A stretch of DNA of 64,000 nucleotides from Marixanthomonas sp002364245 (GTDB lineage: Bacteria; Bacteroidota; Bacteroidia; Flavobacteriales; Flavobacteriaceae): contig CAXAZF010000009.1 of NCBI GenBank assembly GCA_963973455.1, forward strand, positions 73,978-137,977, in the 5' to 3' direction. Under the pieces are notes generated by a model that worked only from the letters and a program-made list of their open reading frames with translations, had not been told where the DNA came from and did not search any database. This document shows, one piece after another, positions 23,745 through 31,678 of this stretch; the first letter of the stretch is position 1; each line of letters opens with the position of its first letter. The translations under genes were made by a program, and so were the position numbers.

Positions 23745-24254
23745 CTATTTTTTATAAAAAAGTTGTGTAAAATAATATCTTCCGTCAGGTGCTTGTATTA
23801 CACCAAACCCAGAGTGCGTATAATTACCTTCAATGTTGGCACGGTGACCAGGGCTGTTTAGCCAAGCGTTAACAACTTCCTCGGCTGTAGGATATCCAAA
23901 AGCTACATTTTCACCAACAATTTTGGCGCCTCTGTCTTTTAATCCTTTTTTTCTAACATCAAAATGATCGTGGTTGATTTCCTCAAGGTCGATCATATAA
24001 AAAGTATGGTCTACCGCATAAGCAGAAGCATATTGTTGATCGCGCTTAAGTGTGGAAAGTCCTTGGGAAGTCCTGTGCTGGTTTACAAGATCTAAAATCT
24101 CATTTGCCATTTGCCAATCAGTTTCGTTGGCAAGGTTCACATCAATTGAATAATCTGCAGTTTCCTCTTCAATAACTGCTGTGTCGTCTTTGCTACAAGA
24201 ACTCACAGTACAAAATAGTACCATGGCCAGTAGGCTAGTTTTTAGTAGATTCAT
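23745..24254 (-). CDS. CAP (SCP/PR-1) domain lipoprotein
   Basis: 169 residues. Lipobox VSSC at Cys20 (MNLLKTSLLAMVLFCTVSSCSKDD). Residues about 45-169 are a CAP domain: MANEILDLVNQHRTSQGLSTL, AYAVDHTFYM, VGENVAFGYPTAEEVVNAWLNSPGHRANIEGNYTHSGFGV and YYFTQLF, with the GEN and W-NSPGHR motifs of CAP box 2. The family is widespread with uncertain function (peptidase-like or lipid-binding have been proposed). The protein would be anchored in the outer membrane. Its transcript apparently starts with a hairpin; see the leader entry. Confidence 0.9.
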   Translation of the reverse strand: MNLLKTSLLAMVLFCTVSSCSKDDTAVIEEETADYSIDVNLANETDWQMANEILDLVNQHRTSQGLSTLKRDQQYASAYAVDHTFYMIDLEEINHDHFDVRKKGLKDRGAKIVGENVAFGYPTAEEVVNAWLNSPGHRANIEGNYTHSGFGVIQAPDGRYYFTQLFYKK

Positions 24255-24264
24255 AAGTCGGGGG

Positions 24265-24300
24265 GCATCAAATTTGGGGCATGATGCTGAGTCAAATATA
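24265..24300 (-). promoter_or_regulatory. Promoter and hairpin leader of the CAP lipoprotein gene
   Basis: On the minus strand TATATTTG (24300-24293) is a perfect -7 box. The expected start of transcription, about 24287, is the first base of an inverted repeat GCATCA-11nt-TGATGC (24287-24265), so the mRNA would begin with a hairpin. The loop reads TGCCCCAAATT. No -33 TTTG is visible. Confidence 0.6.
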
Positions 24301-24325
24301 GAAAAAAACTTACAAAAAAATACAC

Positions 24326-24356
24326 TTAATCGATTTTAATGTGCAGTTAATCGATT
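24326..24356. promoter_or_regulatory. Direct repeat TTAATCGATT, 21-bp period, between divergent genes
   Basis: Identical decamers at 24326-24335 and 24347-24356 (each contains the palindrome AATCGATT), two helical turns apart. They lie about 26-56 bp upstream of the CAP lipoprotein -7 box and about 105-135 bp before the isoaspartyl peptidase start. Candidate regulator site; the binding protein is unknown. Confidence 0.5.
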
Positions 24357-24460
24357 ATTAACATTATTTTTATGATTCTGAAACTTCGTTAAAAAAGCTG
24401 TCAGCTTCTATAAACATTAGAATTTCCATTATATTCGTATATCCTAAAACTGAATGCCTT

Positions 24461-25531
24461 ATGAAAAAAATTTTAACACTTTTAATCATATTTTTTGTGC
24501 TTTTCAGCTGTAAAAATGAAAAAATAAAGTCAGAAAATTCTGATAAATTGACCAAAAATGAACAAAACGAAACACCCACTTTCGGAATTGTAATACATGG
24601 AGGAGCCGGAACCATCCTCAAGAAAAACATGAGCGATTCGCTTGAAAACGCATATAAAGAAAAATTAGAAGAAGCTATTACAGTAGGACATACAGTTTTA
24701 AAAAATGGTGGCTCTGCTATGGAAGCCGTTACCAAAACCATCAATGTTATGGAAAACTCTCCTTTATTCAATGCTGGAAAAGGAGCTGTATTTACCCACG
24801 AAGAAACAAATGAACTAGATGCTTCGGTAATGGATGGTGCTACCTTGAATGCTGGAGCCGTTGCAGGGGTAACCCATATTAAAAACCCAATAGATTTAGC
24901 GTTAGCAGTTATGAATAATTCACCACACGTAATGCTTAGCGGAAAAGGAGCCGAACGCTTTGCCGAAGAACAAGGATTTGAGCTTGTAGACCCCGCATAT
25001 TTCTACACCGAAAAAAGGTTTCAATCGTTACAGCGAATCAAGGACAAAGAAAAAGCTGAATTAGATCACGACTCTAAAGTTTCATTTGCCGAAGATCCTT
25101 TCATTAAAGATTCAAAATTTGGAACTGTGGGTTGTGCAGCCCTTGACAAAAACGGAGACTTGGCTGCTGGAACTTCAACTGGTGGAATGACCAACAAACG
25201 CTGGAATCGTATTGGCGATGCTCCAATCATTGGTGCCGGAACCTATGCCAACAATGCTACGTGCGCGGTTTCTTCTACCGGTTGGGGTGAATATTTTATT
25301 CGCGGAATGGTTGCTCATGATATTTCAGCGATGATGGAATACAAAGAAATTACATTACAGGAAGCTGCGGAAGAGGTTATTCAAAAAAAGTTGCCCGATT
25401 TAGGAGGAGATGGTGGTATTATTGCCATTGACAAAAATGGAAATGTCTCTATGGAATTCAATACCGCTGGTATGTATCGTGCTCATATGAATGCAGAAGG
25501 CGATTTAAAAATAGGTATTTACAATGAGTAA
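24461..25531 (+). CDS. Isoaspartyl peptidase/L-asparaginase (Ntn hydrolase), lipoprotein
   Basis: 356 residues. A lipoprotein signal peptide ends at Cys17 (LLIIFFVLFSCKN). The mature enzyme is of the plant-type asparaginase family, which autocleaves before the catalytic Thr222 (FGTVGCAALD). Landmarks: VIHGGAG (44-50), GKGAVFT, LDASVMDGATLNAGAVAGV, and after the cleavage site GTSTGGMTNKRWNRIGDAPIIGAGTYA. It hydrolyses isoaspartyl dipeptides and, more slowly, asparagine, here probably in the periplasm. The last 8 bp overlap the start of the next gene. Confidence 0.92.
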   Translation: MKKILTLLIIFFVLFSCKNEKIKSENSDKLTKNEQNETPTFGIVIHGGAGTILKKNMSDSLENAYKEKLEEAITVGHTVLKNGGSAMEAVTKTINVMENSPLFNAGKGAVFTHEETNELDASVMDGATLNAGAVAGVTHIKNPIDLALAVMNNSPHVMLSGKGAERFAEEQGFELVDPAYFYTEKRFQSLQRIKDKEKAELDHDSKVSFAEDPFIKDSKFGTVGCAALDKNGDLAAGTSTGGMTNKRWNRIGDAPIIGAGTYANNATCAVSSTGWGEYFIRGMVAHDISAMMEYKEITLQEAAEEVIQKKLPDLGGDGGIIAIDKNGNVSMEFNTAGMYRAHMNAEGDLKIGIYNE

Positions 25532-25835
25532 TAAAGGTTCATCGTACTACGCAGTTATCTTTACCAGTCAGCAAACTGAAACAATAGAAGGATATGATGA
25601 TATGGCTCAAACCATGGAAAACCTTGCAAAACAACAACCAGGGTATTTAGGCATTGAAAGTGCTCGATCTGAAATAGGGATAACCGTAAGTTATTGGAAA
25701 AACCTTGAAGCCATTAAAAATTGGAAAGCAAACCTAGATCACCAAATGGCTCAAAAAATAGGTAGAAAACAGTGGTATGCTTGGTACAAAGTACGAATTT
25801 GTAAAGTAGAGCGGGAATATGAATTTAATATGTAG
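25524..25835 (+). CDS. Antibiotic biosynthesis monooxygenase (ABM) family protein
   Basis: 103 residues, cytoplasmic. One ABM ferredoxin-like domain: YAVIFTSQQTETIEGYDDMAQTMENLAKQQPGYLGIESARSEIGITVSYWKNLEAIKNWKANLDHQMAQKIGR; the PGYLGIESAR and ISYW-like motifs are typical of YqjZ/heme-oxygenase-like small proteins. The biochemical function is unknown (the superfamily includes oxygenases and haem-degrading enzymes). It overlaps the asparaginase gene by 8 bp and is co-transcribed with it. Confidence 0.85.
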   Translation: MSNKGSSYYAVIFTSQQTETIEGYDDMAQTMENLAKQQPGYLGIESARSEIGITVSYWKNLEAIKNWKANLDHQMAQKIGRKQWYAWYKVRICKVEREYEFNM

Positions 25836-25990
25836 CCTTTAGATAAAATTATAATCCGCTACCCCCTTATCTCGTGTTCTAAGCAAAGTATTGTTAAACT
25901 CTTGCTAAATGTTAAAATTAAAAATACGAAGCTAAAACGTTTCCCCGTTTCATTAAAAGCTCCCTTCCAACATTTTATCAAAAAATGAAA

Positions 25991-26015
25991 TCCCCTGAAA
26001 ACAAGGGTTTTTATG
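25991..26015 (+). terminator. Possible weak terminator after the ABM gene
   Basis: A short CCC(C)T...AGGG stem with a T-rich run (about 26008-26012) lies in the 254-bp gap before the alpha-2-macroglobulin gene. The stem has only about four pairs, so termination is uncertain. Confidence 0.3.
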
Positions 26016-26036
26016 CCTTTAAAATAGCAACATTTG

Positions 26037-26068
26037 TTTGTTGTTAGCTCGCATTCTTTTTAATTTTA
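26037..26068 (+). promoter_or_regulatory. Promoter of the alpha-2-macroglobulin gene
   Basis: TTTG (26037-26040), 20 bp, TAATTTTA (26061-26068): good spacing, last base off the -7 consensus. Transcription would begin near 26075, 15 bp before the start codon. Confidence 0.5.
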
Positions 26069-26089
26069 AGAACACTAAAACCATCAATT

Positions 26090-29000
26090 ATGAAAAAGCT
26101 GCATTGTTTGTTCGCTCTATTCGCTATCATATTTCTTCTTGCTTGCGGGGATAAAGAGCATTCAGAAACCGATAATCTTTTTAAGTTTAAAGATTATATT
26201 TCATACAATACCTACGGGAATAAAAGCATTGCAGAGCCCATTCGTATCGAACTCCAACAACCGCTGGAGCAATTTGAACTCACACAAGAAACTGATACAG
26301 ATTACCTAAAAATTTCGCCTTCAACCAAAGGAAAACTCGTGATTGAAAACGGAAGAACGTTGGTTTTTACACCTACCGAATACCTAAAACCAGATACCGA
26401 ATATACAGTCACCGTAAAGCTGAACAAACTCTATGACGAAGTAGAAAAAGATTTTAAAGAGTACACTTTCAGTTTTAAAACCATTACGCCCAATTTTAAA
26501 GTCGATTTAGGAAACCTGCAATCGTACAGCAAAAAATGGCAATATGTAAATGGAAGCATAGAAACATCAGATGTTATTACGTTGGAAAAAGCTAAAAAGC
26601 TGGTTTCGGTACAACAAGGCAATAAAAACTTGAAGCTTCAATGGCCTTCGGAAGGGGAGTATGCAAAATATTTCAGCTTTACTATTGATAGTATTCAACG
26701 GAAGATAGACGATTCAGAAATTGAAATAAGCTGGAATGGCGATGCGATAGATTCTAAAACAAAAGGTGAAAACACCTTCAAAATTCCTGGTCAGAACAAT
26801 TTTACAGTCGTTGATGTAGAAAGCACCCTTTCACCACAAACCTCGCTTTCTATTAATTTTTCTGATCCGTTGAAAGAAAATCAGGATTTTGCAGGGTTGG
26901 TAACTATTGATAGCATTCAAAGCCTTCGTTTTGAAGTAAACGGTAACGTCCTGAATATCTATCCAAACACACGAATTACCGGTGATGCCAGGGTAACCAT
27001 TTTCAACGGAATTAAAAACACCGAAAACTTCGACTTAAAAAAAGAATTTTCTGAACTGGTTTCTTTTGAAGAACTAAAACCCGCTATCCGGCTTATTTCA
27101 AAAGGGACAATTTTGCCTAATGCCAACTCAACTCCATATTACTTTGAAACGGTTAACCTTTCAGCAGTTGATGTACGCATTATAAAAATTTATCAGGATA
27201 ACATCCTTCAATATTTACAAACGGCAAACCTTAACAGCAACAGTGTGTACGATATAAAACGCGTAGGAAGGCGCATCGCAAAAAAAACTATTAATCTCAC
27301 TGAAAATTCGATTGGCAGCAAGGGTACTTGGAAAGCCCATGCTTTAAACCTTTCAGAATTTTTTAAGGCAGACCCAGGTGCTATCTATCGTGTAGAGCTT
27401 AGTTTTAAAAAAGAATATACTACGTATGATTGTGCCGATTCTACTTCTGAAGAAATAGAAAACGAAGACTACTACGCCAGCACAGACGAAACCTACGAAG
27501 CCGAACTGGAAGAACAGTATTGGGATAACGAAATTTACCGATGGCGGGATTATACCTATAATTGGCAAGAAAACGACAATCCATGTCATCCTGCTTATTA
27601 TAATCAAGACAAGATAATAAGTAGCAATGTATTGGGAAGCGACCTCGGTTTAATCGTTAAAGAAAGCAGCAATCGTTCCTATCATTTTATTACTAACAAC
27701 TTGCTTACGACCAAACCTGAAAGTAGCGTAAAGATTAAACTCTATAACTATCAGCAGCAATTGGTGGAAACTGTTACAACAGATTCTGAAGGGATGACCT
27801 TATATGACAGTGAAAAAAACATCTCGTTTGCCGTTGCCCAAAAAGGAAATGATTACGCCTACGCAAAACTGGAAGATGGAAACGCCTTATCATTAAGTAA
27901 GTTTGATGTTTCCGGAAAACAATTACAAAAAGGAATTAAAGGGTTTTTATATACGGAAAGAGGCGTACATCGTTCTGGTGATAGCATTCACTTGACTTTT
28001 GTATTGAACGATGTTGCTAACCCTTTACCCAAAAACCATCCCGTAAAACTAGAAGTAACCGACGCCCGTGGAAAACTTATACAACGTTCTGTCTTAAGGA
28101 ACTCAAGTTCTTTTAATGAAACAGCTAAAAGCAACGAAGGCTTTTACTACTTTCCTATCACTACTCAACAAACCGCTCCAACAGGTAATTGGAATGCTAC
28201 CGTAACTGTTGGTGGGGTAAAATTCAATAAAACACTAAAGGTTGCCACGGTAAAACCCAACCGCTTAAAAATAAAGTTAGATTTTGACGATGAAATCCTC
28301 GATGCCAGCAAACCGGTAAAAGGAACCGCTACAGCCGCTTGGTTACACGGTGCTCCCGCCCGGAACTTGAAAGTAGAAATGGACGCCACACTTAGAACAA
28401 CTGCTACAGCTTTTAAAGAATATCCGAATTATCAGTTTAACGATCCCGTGCGTACTTTTAATGAAGTGGAAATCCCAGTGTTGGATACCAAACTGTCTTC
28501 GGAAGGAAGCACAGCATTTTCAAAAGATTTTGAAATTAGTGGAAAAGCACCCGGTATGCTACAAGCCACTTTTTTAACCAAGGTTTTTGAAGGTGGTGGT
28601 GATTTTTCAATCGATGTGTTTAGCAAAAACCTTGCACCGTATTCACATTTTGTAGGACTGCAATCGCCTGAAGCCCATAAATACGGTTCGTATTTTACAG
28701 ATGAAAACACAGTTTTTGATGTAGCAACTGTCGATGCCCAAGGGAATGCAAGTGCAAACCGCAAAGTAGAAGTAAAAGTATTTAGAATTGAATGGCGCTG
28801 GTGGTGGAACCGCGGAAACGATAATTTATCCCGCTATGAAAATGCAACCATTCACAAACCCGTTAAGGAATTTACGGTTACGGCCAACAGCAAAGGAAAA
28901 GCCAATTTTACTGTTAACATTCCCGAAGATGAAGGCGGTCGGTATTTAATTCGGGTGATTGATAAAGAGTCTGGCCACACCACAGGTAGAGTAGCCTATT

Positions 29001-31645
29001 TTTATCGCAATTGGTGGAAAGCCCCGGTTGATGGCGATGCCGAAAGTGCCAAGATGTTGGTTTTTTCCGCAGATAAAGAAAAGTATAATGTTGGCGAAGA
29101 AGCCTTTATTACTTTTCCTTCGGGGAGTGAAGGTCGAGCCTTGATTAGTGTGGAAAACGGCACTGAGGTTTTAGCAACTCATTGGATTGAAACCAAAAAA
29201 GGCGAAACCAAAGCTGCTATCAAGCTTACCAAGGAGATGACGCCCAACGTGTATGTGAATATTTCCTTGTTGCAACCGCATGCACAGACCAAAAACGATT
29301 TGCCCATTCGTTTGTATGGTGTAATTCCGTTGTTGGTGGAAGATGCTTCAACCATCTTAAAACCTGAAATCAATATGCCAAGTGTATTGAAGCCAGAAGA
29401 AGATTTCACTGTGAATGTTTCCGAAGCAAATGACAAATCAATGACCTATACATTGGCCATGGTCGATGAAGGTCTGCTGGATTTAACCCGCTTTAAAACA
29501 CCAGAAATCCATAAAGCTTTTTATACCCGCGAAGCCTTGGGCGTTAAAACCTTTGATATGTACGATGATGTAATTGGTGCGTATTCTGGAAGTGTGGATA
29601 ATATTTATGCTATTGGTGGTGGCGATGTGGCTGCCGGTGCCAAAAACCGAAAAGCTGACCGATTTAAACCCGTGGTAAAATATATAGGTCCGTTTAGTTT
29701 GAAAGCCGGCGAAAAAGCATCGCATACGCTCACTATGCCTAATTATGTTGGTTCGATTCGTACCATGGTTATTGCTGGTGACAACTCAAAAAGTGCCTAT
29801 GGAAAAACAGACGAAACGACACCGGTACGAAAGCCATTAATGGTGCTAGCCTCGCTTCCTCGGAAATTGTCCCCAGGTGAAAAAGTAACGCTTCCAGTAA
29901 CCGTTTTTGCGATGGAAGAAAAAGTGAAAAATGCAACGATTACAGTAAAAACTGGTGATGGATTGAAGCCTATCAACGGGACTTCAAAAAACATATCATT
30001 TCCATCGGTAGGCGACCAAATTGTAAATTTTGAATTTGAAGTACTACCAACTTCCGAAATACAAACCATTGAAGTATTGGCTTCCGGAAACGGAGAAAAA
30101 GCGAGTTATAATGTAGAGATTGATGTAGAAAACCCGAATCCTATTTCACAAAAAACTACTCAATACACATTAACTGAAAACGGAAATGAAATTATCAATT
30201 TTGAAACCTTCGGCGTGTCAGGAAGTAACGGAGCCATGCTCGAATTTTCTACCGTCCCACCGATGAATTTTGGCAAACGGATGGAATATTTAATTCGATA
30301 TCCACACGGTTGTGTAGAGCAAACTACCTCAGCAGCCTTTCCACAGTTGTTTTTAGCCGACGTGTTTGATATTACGTACGATAAGAAACAAGACATTCAG
30401 AAAAATGTAGAAGCCGCCATCAGAAAGTTGGGGACGTATCAAAACACCTCTGGCGGTCTCAGTTATTGGCCTGGCGAACGGGAAGCAGATGAATGGAGCA
30501 CCAATTACGTAGGCCACTTTATGCTACAGGCGAAGCAAAAAGGATATGCCTTGCCCATTTCGTTTTTAAGTAGTTGGTTGCAGTTTCAGAAAAATACAGC
30601 ACGGCAATGGCGCAATAGCAGTACGAGTTACAATTCCAGTTTAACGCAAGCGTATCGATTGTACACCTTGGCACTGGCTGGTCAACCCGAATTAGCCGCA
30701 ATGAATCGACTTAGAGAGTCTAAAAACCTGAGTAATGATGCCAAATGGAGATTGGCAGCAGCTTATGCTTTAGCTGGAAAAATGAACGTGGCTGAACAAA
30801 TTTCACAAACGGCAAACATCAGTTTTGAACCTAAACGATATGATTATTACACCTATGGATCACCTTTCAGAAACAAAGCAATGGCTTTAGAAACAATGGT
30901 GGCTTTGGGAGATTCAAAACAACGGGATATGGCAATTTCCGTAGCGAAAGAATTATCATCACAACGTTGGTACAGTACACAAGAAACAGCGTATGCTTTG
31001 TTAGCTATGGCAAAAATGATCAATAAAAATGGCGGGAAAGCGATGGAACTCACTTACACGGATAATGGAAAAACCAAAACGATCAAAGCCGAACGTGCCG
31101 TAGCGCAACGAGAACTTGGGTTTTCTATGGGTGGTAACTCAGTTTCCGTTTCCAATAAAAAAGGAAATGTAGTCTATGTTACTTTAATTCAGCAAGGAAA
31201 ACTTCCGTTAGGAAAAGAGTTAGCAGAGCGAAAAAACCTTACCATTAAAGCGCAATATTTAGATGGTACTGGGAAAAAAATTGACGTTTCTAAATTACGT
31301 CAAGGAACAGAAATTTCTGCAACCGTTACAGTTACCAACACTTCAAACGACCATATCAACAACGTGGCGCTCACTAAAATTTTTCCAAGTGGGTGGGAAA
31401 TTGTCAACACTAGTTTTACAGAGCTTGGTGGCGGTGCAAATGGCGAGGCTCGTTATACTGACATTCGTGATGACCGAGTCAATTTTTACTTCGATTTACG
31501 AGCGAAGAAGTCGAAAACGTTTACAGTGAAATTGAATGCTTCCTATTTAGGAACCTATTATTTACCCGGAACTCAGGTGGAAGCAATGTATGACCGTAAT
31601 TATTATGCACGCAATAAGGGTATGTGGGTTGAGGTTGAAAAGTAA
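26090..31645 (+). CDS. Bacterial alpha-2-macroglobulin family lipoprotein
   Basis: 1851 residues. The lipobox ends at Cys19 (FLLACGDKE), then a series of macroglobulin-like beta domains, a bait-like middle region, and the C-terminal thioester and alpha-helical toroid. The thioester motif is intact: Cys1408-Val-Glu-Gln1411 (YPHGCVEQTTSAAFPQLF), which traps proteases that cut the bait. Other family marks are RGVHRSGDSIHLTF and YTLAMVDEGLLDLTRF. It probably guards the periplasm against external proteases. Directly downstream (33 bp) is penicillin-binding protein 1C, the classic neighbour of the gene in Gram-negative bacteria, where the two are thought to protect and repair a breached envelope. 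Confidence 0.95.
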   Translation: MKKLHCLFALFAIIFLLACGDKEHSETDNLFKFKDYISYNTYGNKSIAEPIRIELQQPLEQFELTQETDTDYLKISPSTKGKLVIENGRTLVFTPTEYLKPDTEYTVTVKLNKLYDEVEKDFKEYTFSFKTITPNFKVDLGNLQSYSKKWQYVNGSIETSDVITLEKAKKLVSVQQGNKNLKLQWPSEGEYAKYFSFTIDSIQRKIDDSEIEISWNGDAIDSKTKGENTFKIPGQNNFTVVDVESTLSPQTSLSINFSDPLKENQDFAGLVTIDSIQSLRFEVNGNVLNIYPNTRITGDARVTIFNGIKNTENFDLKKEFSELVSFEELKPAIRLISKGTILPNANSTPYYFETVNLSAVDVRIIKIYQDNILQYLQTANLNSNSVYDIKRVGRRIAKKTINLTENSIGSKGTWKAHALNLSEFFKADPGAIYRVELSFKKEYTTYDCADSTSEEIENEDYYASTDETYEAELEEQYWDNEIYRWRDYTYNWQENDNPCHPAYYNQDKIISSNVLGSDLGLIVKESSNRSYHFITNNLLTTKPESSVKIKLYNYQQQLVETVTTDSEGMTLYDSEKNISFAVAQKGNDYAYAKLEDGNALSLSKFDVSGKQLQKGIKGFLYTERGVHRSGDSIHLTFVLNDVANPLPKNHPVKLEVTDARGKLIQRSVLRNSSSFNETAKSNEGFYYFPITTQQTAPTGNWNATVTVGGVKFNKTLKVATVKPNRLKIKLDFDDEILDASKPVKGTATAAWLHGAPARNLKVEMDATLRTTATAFKEYPNYQFNDPVRTFNEVEIPVLDTKLSSEGSTAFSKDFEISGKAPGMLQATFLTKVFEGGGDFSIDVFSKNLAPYSHFVGLQSPEAHKYGSYFTDENTVFDVATVDAQGNASANRKVEVKVFRIEWRWWWNRGNDNLSRYENATIHKPVKEFTVTANSKGKANFTVNIPEDEGGRYLIRVIDKESGHTTGRVAYFYRNWWKAPVDGDAESAKMLVFSADKEKYNVGEEAFITFPSGSEGRALISVENGTEVLATHWIETKKGETKAAIKLTKEMTPNVYVNISLLQPHAQTKNDLPIRLYGVIPLLVEDASTILKPEINMPSVLKPEEDFTVNVSEANDKSMTYTLAMVDEGLLDLTRFKTPEIHKAFYTREALGVKTFDMYDDVIGAYSGSVDNIYAIGGGDVAAGAKNRKADRFKPVVKYIGPFSLKAGEKASHTLTMPNYVGSIRTMVIAGDNSKSAYGKTDETTPVRKPLMVLASLPRKLSPGEKVTLPVTVFAMEEKVKNATITVKTGDGLKPINGTSKNISFPSVGDQIVNFEFEVLPTSEIQTIEVLASGNGEKASYNVEIDVENPNPISQKTTQYTLTENGNEIINFETFGVSGSNGAMLEFSTVPPMNFGKRMEYLIRYPHGCVEQTTSAAFPQLFLADVFDITYDKKQDIQKNVEAAIRKLGTYQNTSGGLSYWPGEREADEWSTNYVGHFMLQAKQKGYALPISFLSSWLQFQKNTARQWRNSSTSYNSSLTQAYRLYTLALAGQPELAAMNRLRESKNLSNDAKWRLAAAYALAGKMNVAEQISQTANISFEPKRYDYYTYGSPFRNKAMALETMVALGDSKQRDMAISVAKELSSQRWYSTQETAYALLAMAKMINKNGGKAMELTYTDNGKTKTIKAERAVAQRELGFSMGGNSVSVSNKKGNVVYVTLIQQGKLPLGKELAERKNLTIKAQYLDGTGKKIDVSKLRQGTEISATVTVTNTSNDHINNVALTKIFPSGWEIVNTSFTELGGGANGEARYTDIRDDRVNFYFDLRAKKSKTFTVKLNASYLGTYYLPGTQVEAMYDRNYYARNKGMWVEVEK

Positions 31646-31678
31646 AATATCACTTATATAAAATGTTGAAATTAAATT

